Shown in pieces: positions 9,369 to 16,863 of a stretch of 64,000 nucleotides of DNA. This stretch comes from Chitinophaga eiseniae. Lineage in GTDB: Bacteria; Bacteroidota; Bacteroidia; Chitinophagales; Chitinophagaceae. The position numbers were made by a program, and so were the translations under genes. The DNA lies in NCBI RefSeq assembly GCF_900167135.1, contig NZ_FUWZ01000002.1:496001-560000 (forward strand), written 5' to 3'. The notes below the pieces were generated by a model. That model was not told the origin of the DNA and searched no databases. It worked only from the letters and a program-made list of their open reading frames with translations. Each line of letters opens with the position of its first letter. The first letter of the stretch is position 1.

Positions 9369-10385
9369 TTAATGAATAGTAATCTGACGATTATTGATTT
9401 TGTAGGTAAACCTGCTGCCAGTGCTCAGCACACGGAGGGTTTCTTCCATTGGCCGGTTAGCTGACAGTGTAACAGTTATCCGCTTTTGTGCGGTCACAGG
9501 TTGTTTAAAACGGATGCTCACATTATACCAGCGTTCCAGTACTGCTGCCACTTCCTGAAGCGTGTTATTGTTAAACGCCAGGCGGGCATTTTTCCAGCCG
9601 GCAATATCTGCCACAGGCATTTCTGCGATGGCTGTCTGCTGCGCTACCGGGTCCCAGGTGACCTGCTGACCAGGGGCGAGCACGGTCACGCCGTTGCCTG
9701 CGTGCTCTACCTGTACTTTACCGGTGGCTACGGCAACTGTCAGTGGCGTTCCCTTGAAAGCATTGATCTTAAAAGAGGTGCCCAATACTCTTGTCTGCAC
9801 GGTACCGGTATGCACAATAAAAGGATGCGTCGGATCTTCACTGATTTCAAAAAAAGCTTCCCCTGTGAGCGTGATCTCCCGGGTAGGACCGTTGAAGACT
9901 TCGGGATATTCCAGTTTACTGTCTGCCCCGAGGTGTATGACCGATCCGTCTGCCAGCGTGATCACAGCCCGCCGTCCTTTCGGATTTTGTTTCTCCAGGT
10001 TGGCCAGCGTGATTGCATTGGTTTTATACTGCTTCCGGTATTGATGTACGCCAATGGTCCCCAGCGCAGATACCAGCAGCGTCCATATAGCGGCGCGGCG
10101 CAGGAAAGCGAGGCGCTTCGGCCGCAGGACCACAGGCTCCTGCTCCGGCTGCATCGCAGCTATCCGTTGCCGTAGTGTTGTTTTCCACTCCTCCGCCTGC
10201 TGATCATCCACCCTTATCTGCTCCATCAGCAGCATGTCTGCCGTCAGCCGCTCTGTTAACACCTCGTCCAGTAACTGCTGCCCCTCCCGCTGCTGCATAA
10301 AAGCCGCTATCCGCAGCTTTTCTTCCGCAGTGCAGCGGTGGTCCAGGTATTTGTTCATTAATGCTTTCGTGATCGTATTTGCCAT
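9369..10385 (-). CDS. FecR-family anti-sigma factor
   Basis: The 338-residue inner-membrane regulator has an N-terminal cytoplasmic sigma-binding region (about 1-75), one transmembrane helix around residues 90-108 (RAAIWTLLVSALGTIG), the periplasmic FecR domain (about 125-225, with LTGEAFFEISEDPTHPFIV and TRVLGTSFKINAF) and a C-terminal STN-like DUF4974 segment (about 265-338). It holds the neighbouring ECF sigma factor inactive until the STN domain of the loaded receptor signals. The start at 10385 (MANTITKALMNKY) is preferred over an ATG 30 bp upstream because the family begins there. It lies 108 bp after the sigma gene and 186 bp before the receptor. Confidence 0.92.
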   Translation of the reverse strand: MANTITKALMNKYLDHRCTAEEKLRIAAFMQQREGQQLLDEVLTERLTADMLLMEQIRVDDQQAEEWKTTLRQRIAAMQPEQEPVVLRPKRLAFLRRAAIWTLLVSALGTIGVHQYRKQYKTNAITLANLEKQNPKGRRAVITLADGSVIHLGADSKLEYPEVFNGPTREITLTGEAFFEISEDPTHPFIVHTGTVQTRVLGTSFKINAFKGTPLTVAVATGKVQVEHAGNGVTVLAPGQQVTWDPVAQQTAIAEMPVADIAGWKNARLAFNNNTLQEVAAVLERWYNVSIRFKQPVTAQKRITVTLSANRPMEETLRVLSTGSRFTYKINNRQITIH

Positions 10386-10493
10386 GTTGATTGTTGAGAA
10401 CGATGGTCCGCCCAATTATATAGGGGAGAAAAAAAAGGGCAGGGGCTAATGGGGTGATCACAGGTAACAATTACATAACATTGGCGGACAGCC

Positions 10494-11090
10494 TTATCGC
10501 GTCCACCAGTAAATCAGTACCGCCATGGTAACGTCCGTATAGTCTTTCAGGTGATGCCGGAAATGGGTCAGGGAAGCTTTGATATGGTTCTTTACGGTAA
10601 ACAGGGAAAGATTCAGTTCTTTGGCAATTTCCGCATGAGAGCGGTGTTCGTGCCGGCTCATTCTAAACACGCGCTGGCGCTGCGGGCTCAGCTCATCCAA
10701 TTTATCCAGATATACCTGGGTTAGCTCGTGGCAATCCATCTGGTTGTCTGCCGCCGGGGAGACCAGCGTTTCATCGTCGTAAGCCTGTTCTATAGGGAGT
10801 ATCGCCAATGACTTTTTGGTCATGGCTTTGATAACGGCATTTTTCATGGCACGGAACAAGTAGGGCGCCAGTTGCACGTCCGGGTCCAGCTGCTGCCTTT
10901 TTTCCCATACCCACAGCATCAGGTCCATCATCGTTTCTTCAGCAACACCCTTGTCCTGCAAATAGTTCAGGGCATAGTTATATAACCTTCTGGAATACCG
11001 GTCGAACAATACTTCAAACGCCTTTACATTATTGAGCCTGCATTGTTCCAACAGTGAATAATCTGATAAGTCGTGTAGCACTTCGCTCAT
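10494..11090 (-). CDS. ECF-type RNA polymerase sigma-70 factor
   Basis: The 198-residue protein has sigma region 2 at about residues 22-90 (FEVLFDRYSRRLYNYALNYL, then VAEETMMDLMLWVWEKR) and region 4 at about 125-180 (LSPQRQRVFRMSR, then HAEIAKELNLSLFTVKNHIK). This matches the Bacteroidetes expansion of FecI-like sigma factors. It should direct RNA polymerase to the receptor/lipoprotein operon when released by the FecR protein encoded next. A TATGTTTG element lies 26 bp upstream of the start. The C-terminal tail (VTMAVLIYWWTR) is hydrophobic, which is common in this group. Confidence 0.93.
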   Translation of the reverse strand: MSEVLHDLSDYSLLEQCRLNNVKAFEVLFDRYSRRLYNYALNYLQDKGVAEETMMDLMLWVWEKRQQLDPDVQLAPYLFRAMKNAVIKAMTKKSLAILPIEQAYDDETLVSPAADNQMDCHELTQVYLDKLDELSPQRQRVFRMSRHEHRSHAEIAKELNLSLFTVKNHIKASLTHFRHHLKDYTDVTMAVLIYWWTR

Positions 11091-11115
11091 AGATTCATTC
11101 CAATTTTTCCAGTCG

Positions 11116-11123
11116 CAAACATA
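11116..11123 (-). promoter_or_regulatory. Candidate -7 element of the ECF sigma gene
   Basis: Read on the minus strand this is TATGTTTG, matching the Bacteroidota -7 consensus TAnnTTTG. It lies 26 bp before the sigma-factor ATG. No TTG -33 box is found at the expected spacing, so support is partial. Confidence 0.4.
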
Positions 11124-11198
11124 AGGGCAAAAAAACAGCAGCGATATTATCTAAACATTAACTTTTGTTTTTGCTTTACGGCGGTGGAAAAGTACGCA

Positions 11199-11369
11199 TC
11201 ATTCTCCGCGCAAACTGTTGATGGGATTCACCAGGGCAACCCGGACACTTTGGATACTGATGGTCAGTCCGGCGATCAGCACTGCTATAAGTCCTGACAA
11301 AGCAAATATTACCCATGACATAGAGATCCTGTAGCTAAAGGTTTCCAGCCTGGTTGCCTCGCCGGCATT
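11199..11369 (-). pseudogene. C-terminal remnant of an FtsX/MacB-type ABC permease
   Basis: About 57 codons ending at a TAA encode a stretch with YRISMSWVIFALSGLIAVLI, a transmembrane helix, and the C-terminal tail VALVNPINSLRGE. In Bacteroidetes MacB/FtsX-like permeases the protein ends with this combination (a last helix followed by an NPxxSLR-E tail), so this looks like the last few percent of an approximately 800-residue permease. The open frame can be extended back to an ATG at 11447, but that extension reads through the terminator of the neighbouring gene, so it is unlikely to be a real start. No ATPase or other permease part lies nearby. A small expressed membrane peptide cannot be excluded. 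Confidence 0.7.
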
Positions 11370-11411
11370 GTAACAAAAATATACGACCGGAAAAAGTAAA
11401 TAGACAGCCAT

Positions 11412-11440
11412 AAAAAAGCCGCTTCGTAAGCGGCTTTTTA
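11412..11440 (-). terminator. Intrinsic terminator
   Basis: GCCGCTT (11418-11424) and AAGCGGC (11428-11434) form a perfect 7-bp stem with a CGT loop. It is flanked by an A-tract and a T-tract, so it can work in either direction. It sits directly after the stop of the membrane-anchored protein gene at 11447-12157 and should end that transcript. Confidence 0.85.
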
Positions 11441-11446
11441 TCGTCA

Positions 11447-12157
11447 TTACTTTGTGACCGGTTTTCCCTGTTCATCAAACGTTTCTATCTTCGTTTGATT
11501 TTGTTTGTCCACGTAGATTTTAATTCTCACTTTTCCTTTACTGTCGCGGATAAACAGGCCTACTTCATCTTTCCAGGTGCGACCTACAAAGAGTCTTTCA
11601 GTGCCGTACTTTCCTTCAGCCACCAGCTGTTTCATCACCGCTTCATATACCTTCTCATCTTTCAGTGTCTTCAGGGAGTCATGTACCTGATTTTGGCGGG
11701 TGAGGGTGAAATCATCCGGGCGGTCCCAGATTTTCAGGCCATAGGTACGGGCCTTGCTTCCTTCCAGGTCTTGCATGTATTGCAGTTGCATGATCTGGTC
11801 GTTCCGGTATTGGTCTACCGAATACACCATCCCTGCTCCGTCTTTTTTGTCAGCGTCGTACACCAGGCCTCCACATTCATCACCGGCGCTGTTGAAGAAA
11901 ATAAGCCCCGGCTGCCGTTTCCTGGGCGCCAGTTCTTTGCCTTCCGACATGCCCGGGTGTTGTCTTTCGCCGTTGGCGATCACCATTTTCAGGGTACCGT
12001 CTTTTTCCACCACGTTGATTCTTTCCACATCTATTTCCTGGAAGCGTTGTTTTCCAAAGTCAGTCCGGAACGCCATAAAGAAGAACGCTATCAGTACTGT
12101 CGTGAGGATGAGGGAATAGGCTTTTAAGAAGCGGACTTCCCGTTGTAATTTCTCCAT
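11447..12157 (-). CDS. Membrane-anchored protein of unknown function
   Basis: The 236-residue protein has an N-terminal amphipathic start, one transmembrane helix at about residues 13-30 (AYSLILTTVLIAFFFMAF), and a non-cytoplasmic, probably beta-rich domain. Repeated strand motifs such as VERINVVEKDGTLKMVIAN, PGLIFFNSAGDECGGLVYD and VGLFIRDSKGKVRIKIYVD look like a small beta-repeat fold. I do not recognise a named family; similar proteins occur as hypothetical proteins in Bacteroidota. It is monocistronic: a strong terminator follows it and a TATTTTTG element lies upstream. Confidence 0.85.
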   Translation of the reverse strand: MEKLQREVRFLKAYSLILTTVLIAFFFMAFRTDFGKQRFQEIDVERINVVEKDGTLKMVIANGERQHPGMSEGKELAPRKRQPGLIFFNSAGDECGGLVYDADKKDGAGMVYSVDQYRNDQIMQLQYMQDLEGSKARTYGLKIWDRPDDFTLTRQNQVHDSLKTLKDEKVYEAVMKQLVAEGKYGTERLFVGRTWKDEVGLFIRDSKGKVRIKIYVDKQNQTKIETFDEQGKPVTK

Positions 12158-12182
12158 AAGCTATCAGATTTTAAGTTGGCTG

Positions 12183-12190
12183 CAAAAATA
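12183..12190 (-). promoter_or_regulatory. Candidate -7 element of the membrane-anchored protein gene
   Basis: Minus-strand TATTTTTG matches TAnnTTTG and lies 26 bp upstream of the ATG at 12157. No convincing -33 TTG is found. Confidence 0.4.
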
Positions 12191-12274
12191 GTTATTTAGC
12201 GACCAGTTTTTTTGCGGATTATTTGCCCCGCTAATTTGTCACATCTGCCCCCGTGCGCTCCCGGAAAATGAAGA

Positions 12275-12282
12275 TAGGTTTG
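12275..12282 (+). promoter_or_regulatory. Candidate -7 element of the broken RibD-C gene
   Basis: Plus-strand TAGGTTTG matches TAnnTTTG and stands 17 bp before the ATG at 12300. It suggests that the damaged gene may still be transcribed. No -33 box is visible. Confidence 0.35.
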
Positions 12283-12299
12283 TAAAAAATATCCTGGTC

Positions 12300-12903
12300 A
12301 TGAGAAAACTGATCTTAGAGATGCAGCTGTCGGTTGACGGTTTTGCTGCTGCTGTCAATGGGAGCGGCAGCTGGATGGTGTGGAATTATGGAGAAGCATG
12401 GACCTGGGACCCTGCCCTTCAGGCTTACCATACCGCTTTGATAGCTACCGCAGACGACGTGCTGCTCAGCAGGAAAATGGCCGAAGAGGGCTTTATCGGC
12501 CACTGGGAAAGGATGGCGGCTAACACCGCCAATCCGCAATCCGTATTTGCCGGGCATATCCGGGATGCCCGCAAGGTAGTATTTACGCACACCCTGGACC
12601 GGGTGGACTGGCCCAATACCGTGCTGGCGACAGGTGATCTTATCGAAGAGGTGAACGCGCTGAAGCGGCAGCAGGGGAAAAACCTGATCGTTTTCGGGGG
12701 CGTATCTTTCGTTGCTGCGCTCATCTCGGCAGGGTTGATCGACGAGTACCATCTCATCATCAATCCTGCGGTTATCGGCAGGGGAATGCCCATTTTCGAC
12801 AAAGTGAAGGCGGTCCTGGGGCTGTCGCTGGTTGTCGCTGGTGAGTGCTGCGACGTACCCTTCTGGCATCACGGTGCTGCATTACCGTTATGCCGGCTGG
12901 TAA
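12300..12903 (+). pseudogene. RibD-C/DHFR-like reductase, frameshifted by a 10-bp duplication
   Basis: The first 174 or so codons read as a dihydrofolate-reductase-like (RibD C-terminal) protein: MRKLILEMQLSVDGFAA, the DDVLLSRKMAEEGF region, KNLIVFGGVSFVAALISAG and DEYHLIINPAVIGRGMPIF. At 12823-12842 a 10-bp unit occurs twice in perfect tandem and shifts the frame. The shifted frame would run on as an unrelated tail to 13178, through the antisense of the next gene. If one copy is removed, the frame continues SAATYPSGITVLHYRYAGW to a TAA at 12901-12903, the normal end of this family, giving 197 residues. It is therefore a recent frameshift or a sequencing error. The gene converges on a related intact gene at 12888-13436. 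Confidence 0.85.
12823..12842 (+). repeat. Perfect 10-bp tandem duplication
   Basis: The unit TGTCGCTGGT is present twice without a gap (12823-12832 and 12833-12842). It lies inside the RibD-C-like gene and causes a +1 frameshift. The absence of any divergence between copies points to a very recent replication-slippage event or an assembly artefact. Confidence 0.95.
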
Positions 12904-13436
12904 CAGAGCAGCAGTACGCCTTTATCCAGCTGGCGGGTAGCGGTGAGCTGCAAGCCTGCCTGGATACCGTCGGCAAAGAAACGCTTGCCGGCGCCCATGA
13001 CAACCGGATGTACCAGCAACTGGTATTCATCGACCAGGCCTGCTTTGGTCAGCGACCGTACCAGTTCTCCGCTGCCTTCTATCTGTATCTCCCTACCAGG
13101 TTGTTGTTTCAGCCGGGTGATTTCCTGTTCAATATTCTCCCGGATAATGGTAGAATTCTCCCAGGAGGCTTCCTTTAGGGTAGCAGACACCACGTATTTT
13201 TGCACGCTGTTCAATTTATCAGCGATGCCCATTTCGTTATTTTTCAGGGAAGACCAGTAAGGTGCCAGCATCTCATAAGTTTTACGCCCAAAGAGGATGG
13301 CGTCCGCTGACAGGATACCTTCGCGGATGAGGTCTTGCCGGGCCTGGCTGTCATAAGGATTAAACCACTGCCCCATGCTTTCAGCATCAAAAATACCATC
13401 TAATGTCATCCAGGTAGAAACGATTAACTTTCTCAT
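12888..13436 (-). CDS. RibD-C/DHFR-like family reductase
   Basis: The 182-residue protein is of the dihydrofolate reductase / RibD C-terminal superfamily: MRKLIVSTWMTLDGIFD at the N-terminus, DAILFGRKTYEMLAPYW around residues 45-60, IQIEGSGELVRSLTKAGLVD around 120-140 and LVHPVVMGAGKRFF after that, ending DKGVLLLCYQPA. Stand-alone members are NAD(P)H-binding reductases of unknown substrate, common in soil bacteria. The start at 13436 is chosen because the family begins MRKL; an in-frame ATG lies 30 bp upstream. It lies 65 bp downstream of the AraC-type regulator on the same strand and overlaps the end of the converging broken paralogue by 16 bp. Confidence 0.88.
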   Translation of the reverse strand: MRKLIVSTWMTLDGIFDAESMGQWFNPYDSQARQDLIREGILSADAILFGRKTYEMLAPYWSSLKNNEMGIADKLNSVQKYVVSATLKEASWENSTIIRENIEQEITRLKQQPGREIQIEGSGELVRSLTKAGLVDEYQLLVHPVVMGAGKRFFADGIQAGLQLTATRQLDKGVLLLCYQPA

Positions 13437-13501
13437 ACGTTGTTTTTTGACACAAAGTAACGACACCGCTACCCCGTGATATAGAACAAACCCGACAATC
13501 T

Positions 13502-14275
13502 TCAGGAGGAAAAGTCTGTGGCCGCTTTCTGGTACTCCAGCGGCGTATGGCCTGTAAAGTCGCGGAAAGCCCTTATCAGATGGCTCTGGTCCGCATATCC
13601 GTGCTGGAAGGCCACACCGGCCATGTCAGTAAAACCGTTGCCGCTCAGTTGCCGCAACGCCGCATCAAACTGGCAAATACGGCCATATGTTTTGGGGGAT
13701 ACTCCTACATGCATTTCAAACAGCCGTTGTAAAGTACGTTCGGTCATGTACAGCTCCTGCTGCACCTTCATCATAGGCAGCGCGCCGCCATGTTGCTGTA
13801 TCAGCCGCGTGGCATACATCACCGGCTGGCTGATTTCCAGTTTACCGGGGGATATCAACCGCAACAGATAACTGTCCATCAACACCAGTCTTTGCTCCAA
13901 TGACGGTGCATTCAGCAGCTGCTCCTGAAGGTGCATCCCGCGCGCCGGTTCAGACAAGCTAAGGTCTGCACTCAGGTCTGTCATCTCCCGGGCGCTCCAG
14001 CCAAATAATGTTTTCAGCGTATGCGGATGCAGGAAATAGGCAATCAGTGTTACCGATGCCGACACGGGCAGCAAAATGGGGCGTATGTTCTGCCCATATA
14101 GGACAAGATGATCTGTCTTAAGATGGCTGGCTGTCAGCTGAAAAACAATACTGGGACAACCTTTTGCAATCAACGGCAGAAAAGTATCGACAGACAGCCG
14201 TTCACTTTCCAATACCATGATATGGCTTACATAATTCGCCAGCGAAGGAAGCGGTGTGATCAGTTGCGTTCTCAT
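13502..14275 (-). CDS. AraC-family transcriptional regulator
   Basis: The 257-residue protein has an N-terminal ligand-type domain of about 150 residues (RTQLITPLPSLANYVSHIMV, similar to DUF6597-type domains) and a C-terminal double helix-turn-helix at about 155-250. The second recognition helix region carries the typical FQHGYADQSHLIRAFRDFTG motif, followed by HTPLEYQ. It is probably a cytoplasmic activator or repressor. It lies upstream of the RibD-C-like reductase on the same strand (65 bp) and divergent from the chaA-like gene (94 bp), so either may be its target. Its inducer is unknown. Confidence 0.9.
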   Translation of the reverse strand: MRTQLITPLPSLANYVSHIMVLESERLSVDTFLPLIAKGCPSIVFQLTASHLKTDHLVLYGQNIRPILLPVSASVTLIAYFLHPHTLKTLFGWSAREMTDLSADLSLSEPARGMHLQEQLLNAPSLEQRLVLMDSYLLRLISPGKLEISQPVMYATRLIQQHGGALPMMKVQQELYMTERTLQRLFEMHVGVSPKTYGRICQFDAALRQLSGNGFTDMAGVAFQHGYADQSHLIRAFRDFTGHTPLEYQKAATDFSS

Positions 14276-14369
14276 TTTACAACATCTGTTCTGTAAGTTA
14301 AACTTTATCCTTCACCTGCAGAAGGCATTTTTTAATGAACTAATTAAATATTTTTTTGTAATTACGTAT

Positions 14370-15467
14370 ATGCCATACAAACACATACTATACAAACGCT
14401 GGAATATCGCTTTACCCATCTGGAGTCTCTTAAGCCCGTTGATCGGGTTGTTTATCCTTATGCTGGCAGGCAGCACAGACAATACATTTTTTTCGCTGGT
14501 GATGGCTGTTTCCCTGATCAGTATCGTACTCTCAGCGGTGCACCATGCTGAAGTAGTGGCCCACCGTGTGGGTGAACCGTACGGGACGCTGATCCTGGCG
14601 CTGGCCATCACGGTCATAGAAGTGTCGCTGATCGTTTCCCTGATGCTGAGCGAAGGTGCCGAAGGCTCTACACTGGCCCGTGACACTGTGTTTGCCGCTA
14701 TTATGATCCTGTTGACCGGCATCATCGGCCTTTGCCTGCTGGTAGGAGGCTATCGGTACAAAGAGCAGGTATTTATCAAACAAGGCACCAATGCGGCCCT
14801 TATCACCCTATCGGCCATCACGATACTGACATTGGTATTGCCCAACTATACCACCACCACGCCCGGACCGGTATATTCCAACAGTCAGCTGCTGTTTGTG
14901 GCGATTATCTCTCTTGTGCTGTATGGCGGATTTGTTTCCGTACAAACCGGCCGTCACCGAGATTATTTCCTCCCGGAAAACGAGGCTGAGAGCCATTCCG
15001 CTCCTCCCAGCAACCTGACCACCACCATCAGTATGTTGTTCCTGCTGATTTCTCTTGCGCTGGTGGTATTGTTGTCCAAGAAATTATCCCCCGCCATTGA
15101 ATCGATGGTGGTCAGCATGGGTGCTCCGAAAAGCCTGGTGGGTATTATCATTGCGGCGGTGATCCTTTTACCGGAGGGGCTGGCAGCGCTCAGGGCGGCG
15201 CGACGCAACAGGCTGCAGACAAGCCTGAACCTGGCCCTGGGCTCTGCACTGGCCAGCATCGGCCTCACCATCCCCGCCGTAGCGATTGTGACCGTCTTCG
15301 CTGGTTTCAGCGTCACCCTCGGCATAGATACCAAATCTACCTTATTGTTGATATTATCACTGTTTACCATCAGCATATCCTTTAACGCCGGCCGCACCAA
15401 TATCCTGCAGGGCGTTGTGCTGCTGGTGATCATGGCTACTTACCTGTTTACGACGATTGTACCGTAA
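14370..15467 (+). CDS. chaA: ChaA-type calcium/sodium:proton antiporter
   Basis: The 365-residue protein is almost the length of E. coli ChaA (366) and has the same plan: about eleven transmembrane helices, with the conserved cation-site segment HHAEVVAHRVGEPYGTLILA near residue 60 followed by ITVIEVSLIVSLML. The second alpha repeat carries VILLPEGLAALRAARRNRLQ near 265 and ISFNAGRTNILQG near 335. It exchanges Ca2+ or Na+/K+ for protons at the inner membrane. Met at 14370 is chosen because the earlier in-frame ATG at 14256 lies inside the divergent AraC gene and adds a non-family extension. The macro-domain gene follows after 9 bp. Confidence 0.92.
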   Translation: MPYKHILYKRWNIALPIWSLLSPLIGLFILMLAGSTDNTFFSLVMAVSLISIVLSAVHHAEVVAHRVGEPYGTLILALAITVIEVSLIVSLMLSEGAEGSTLARDTVFAAIMILLTGIIGLCLLVGGYRYKEQVFIKQGTNAALITLSAITILTLVLPNYTTTTPGPVYSNSQLLFVAIISLVLYGGFVSVQTGRHRDYFLPENEAESHSAPPSNLTTTISMLFLLISLALVVLLSKKLSPAIESMVVSMGAPKSLVGIIIAAVILLPEGLAALRAARRNRLQTSLNLALGSALASIGLTIPAVAIVTVFAGFSVTLGIDTKSTLLLILSLFTISISFNAGRTNILQGVVLLVIMATYLFTTIVP

Positions 15468-15476
15468 TTTTATACC

Positions 15477-16076
15477 ATGAAATACATACTTGCCGACACT
15501 AACCCCAAGCTCATAACCGCCTGGCAGGAATTTTTCGCCGGAATACCAGCAGTGAGCATTACAGAAGGAGATATTACCCGTCTGAAAGCCGATGCCATTG
15601 TAAGTCCTGCCAATTCGTTTGGTTTCATGGACGGGTCACTCGACTATGCATTATCAGAAAGACTGGGATGGGACCTCGAAAAGCGCCTCCAGCAGCAGAT
15701 CAAACAGCTACCTGAAGGCGAACTGCTCATAGGTACCGCACTCACACTGGAAACCGGCGACCCGGACATTCCATGGCTGATTTCGGCGCCAACGATGCGA
15801 ATTCCCACCAACTTCAATATCGATACGTCTATCAACGCTTATCTGGCCATGAAGGCAATCCTGCTCCATGCCCATCGGCACCCGGAAATACATTCTGTTG
15901 CCATCCCCGGACTATGTACCGGCGTCGGGCGCATGCAGCCCATAATCTGCGCAAGGCAGATGTTCACCGCCTTTGAAGAAATTGTTCTGGGAAAAAAGCA
16001 AGACTTCAAAAACTTCGCAGAAGCCCAGAAGTACCACTGGAATATCAATCCCCAAGGCATGATCTGGACACACTAA
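15477..16076 (+). CDS. Macro-domain (ADP-ribose-binding) protein
   Basis: The 199-residue protein has a macro domain over most of its length. ITEGDITRLKADAIVSPANS (about residues 22-41) is the conserved ADP-ribose-binding opening, followed by GFMDGSLDYALSERLGWDLE and, near 140, VAIPGLCTGVGRM, the second phosphate-binding loop. Macro domains bind or hydrolyse ADP-ribose derivatives. It begins 9 bp after the chaA-like gene, so the two are probably co-transcribed, although no functional link is known. The protein is cytosolic, without a signal peptide. Confidence 0.9.
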   Translation: MKYILADTNPKLITAWQEFFAGIPAVSITEGDITRLKADAIVSPANSFGFMDGSLDYALSERLGWDLEKRLQQQIKQLPEGELLIGTALTLETGDPDIPWLISAPTMRIPTNFNIDTSINAYLAMKAILLHAHRHPEIHSVAIPGLCTGVGRMQPIICARQMFTAFEEIVLGKKQDFKNFAEAQKYHWNINPQGMIWTH

Positions 16077-16370
16077 ACCCTACGCCGGCACAACTATCGC
16101 GGGCGTACCACCACGGTACCGATTACACGCAGACATTCAGGCTAATTAAGATTTTCCTGATTGCGCATTTTTTTTTCCCGATTCCATAAATACGCAGCAA
16201 AAGCGGGTGTTACCTTCATGCCCGGGAGATACACCACATCTCTCTTGCTTACAACGAGCAATAAATTTTCGTACGAGTAAAGGCCGGCCATTTTTGGCTG
16301 GCCCCATTCATGGCAGCGGATATTATATTATATTGTTACCCGGAAGTATTTATTATTCTTATCTAGCCAC

Positions 16371-16814
16371 ATGATATCCTACATCCGATGTAACCTGGCG
16401 GTAATCTCCTTTCTGCTGCAACAACCATGGATCAGCCCCAGCCCCCTGGTGGTGGCAGGCCATTCAGAAGGCAGCACCATTGCAGCTAAAATGGCCAGCC
16501 GCAGCGCACGTATTTCACCCCTGATTTACTCCGGCGGAAACCCACAAGGACGCATGCTCACATTGATAACACGGGAACGGGCACACGAAACGGATAGTAC
16601 CAGGGGCGCCGGCGTACCTTACCTGGACCTCTTCCGTACCGAGATGATCCGGCTGCATAAGAAGAATTTTTACTACCGCGAATACATCGGCACAGAACAT
16701 AACTATTTCCCGTTAAAACCCAACGGGGAACCGGACTACGACCGTTTCAACCGGGACAGGGTGGCGGAAGACTGGCGCCAGTGGCTACTCACCCAGCCCC
16801 CACTCCCCCATTAA
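16371..16814 (+). pseudogene. 5'-truncated alpha/beta-hydrolase fragment
   Basis: The 147-codon frame has the nucleophile elbow GHSEGS near residue 30, preceded by LLQQPWISPSPLVVA, the strand-and-loop that normally sits near the middle of a dienelactone-hydrolase/BAAT-like alpha/beta-hydrolase. The first half of the fold and any signal peptide are absent; the frame opens with an ATG inside what should be the helix before the elbow. After the elbow the frame is open to a plausible C-terminus (EHNYFPLKPNGEPDYDRFN, probably the catalytic His region), but it is shorter than usual. The preceding 294 bp (16077-16370) hold no recognisable missing half, only a GGCCGGCC/GGCTGGCC hairpin at 16282-16302. 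It is a probable relic. Confidence 0.6.
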
Positions 16815-16863
16815 ACTTACCTGCCTCCCGGCCGTCCAAGTAAGTGAACCTAACAGACAGGTC

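Noticed and set aside
10204..10470. 88-codon frame overlapping the fecR start
   Set aside because: It is out of frame with FecR over most of its length and has no recognisable features.
11370..11447. N-terminal part of an 82-residue membrane protein
   Set aside because: This segment is the terminator hairpin and stop region of the upstream gene; permease similarity begins after it.
12904..13178. C-terminal extension of the RibD-C-like gene
   Set aside because: The extension arises only after the 10-bp duplication and reads through the antisense of the next gene; the normal family end lies in another frame at 12903.
14256..14369. Earlier start of the ChaA-like protein
   Set aside because: The extra 38 residues overlap the divergent AraC gene and do not match the family; the ATG at 14370 gives the expected 365 residues.
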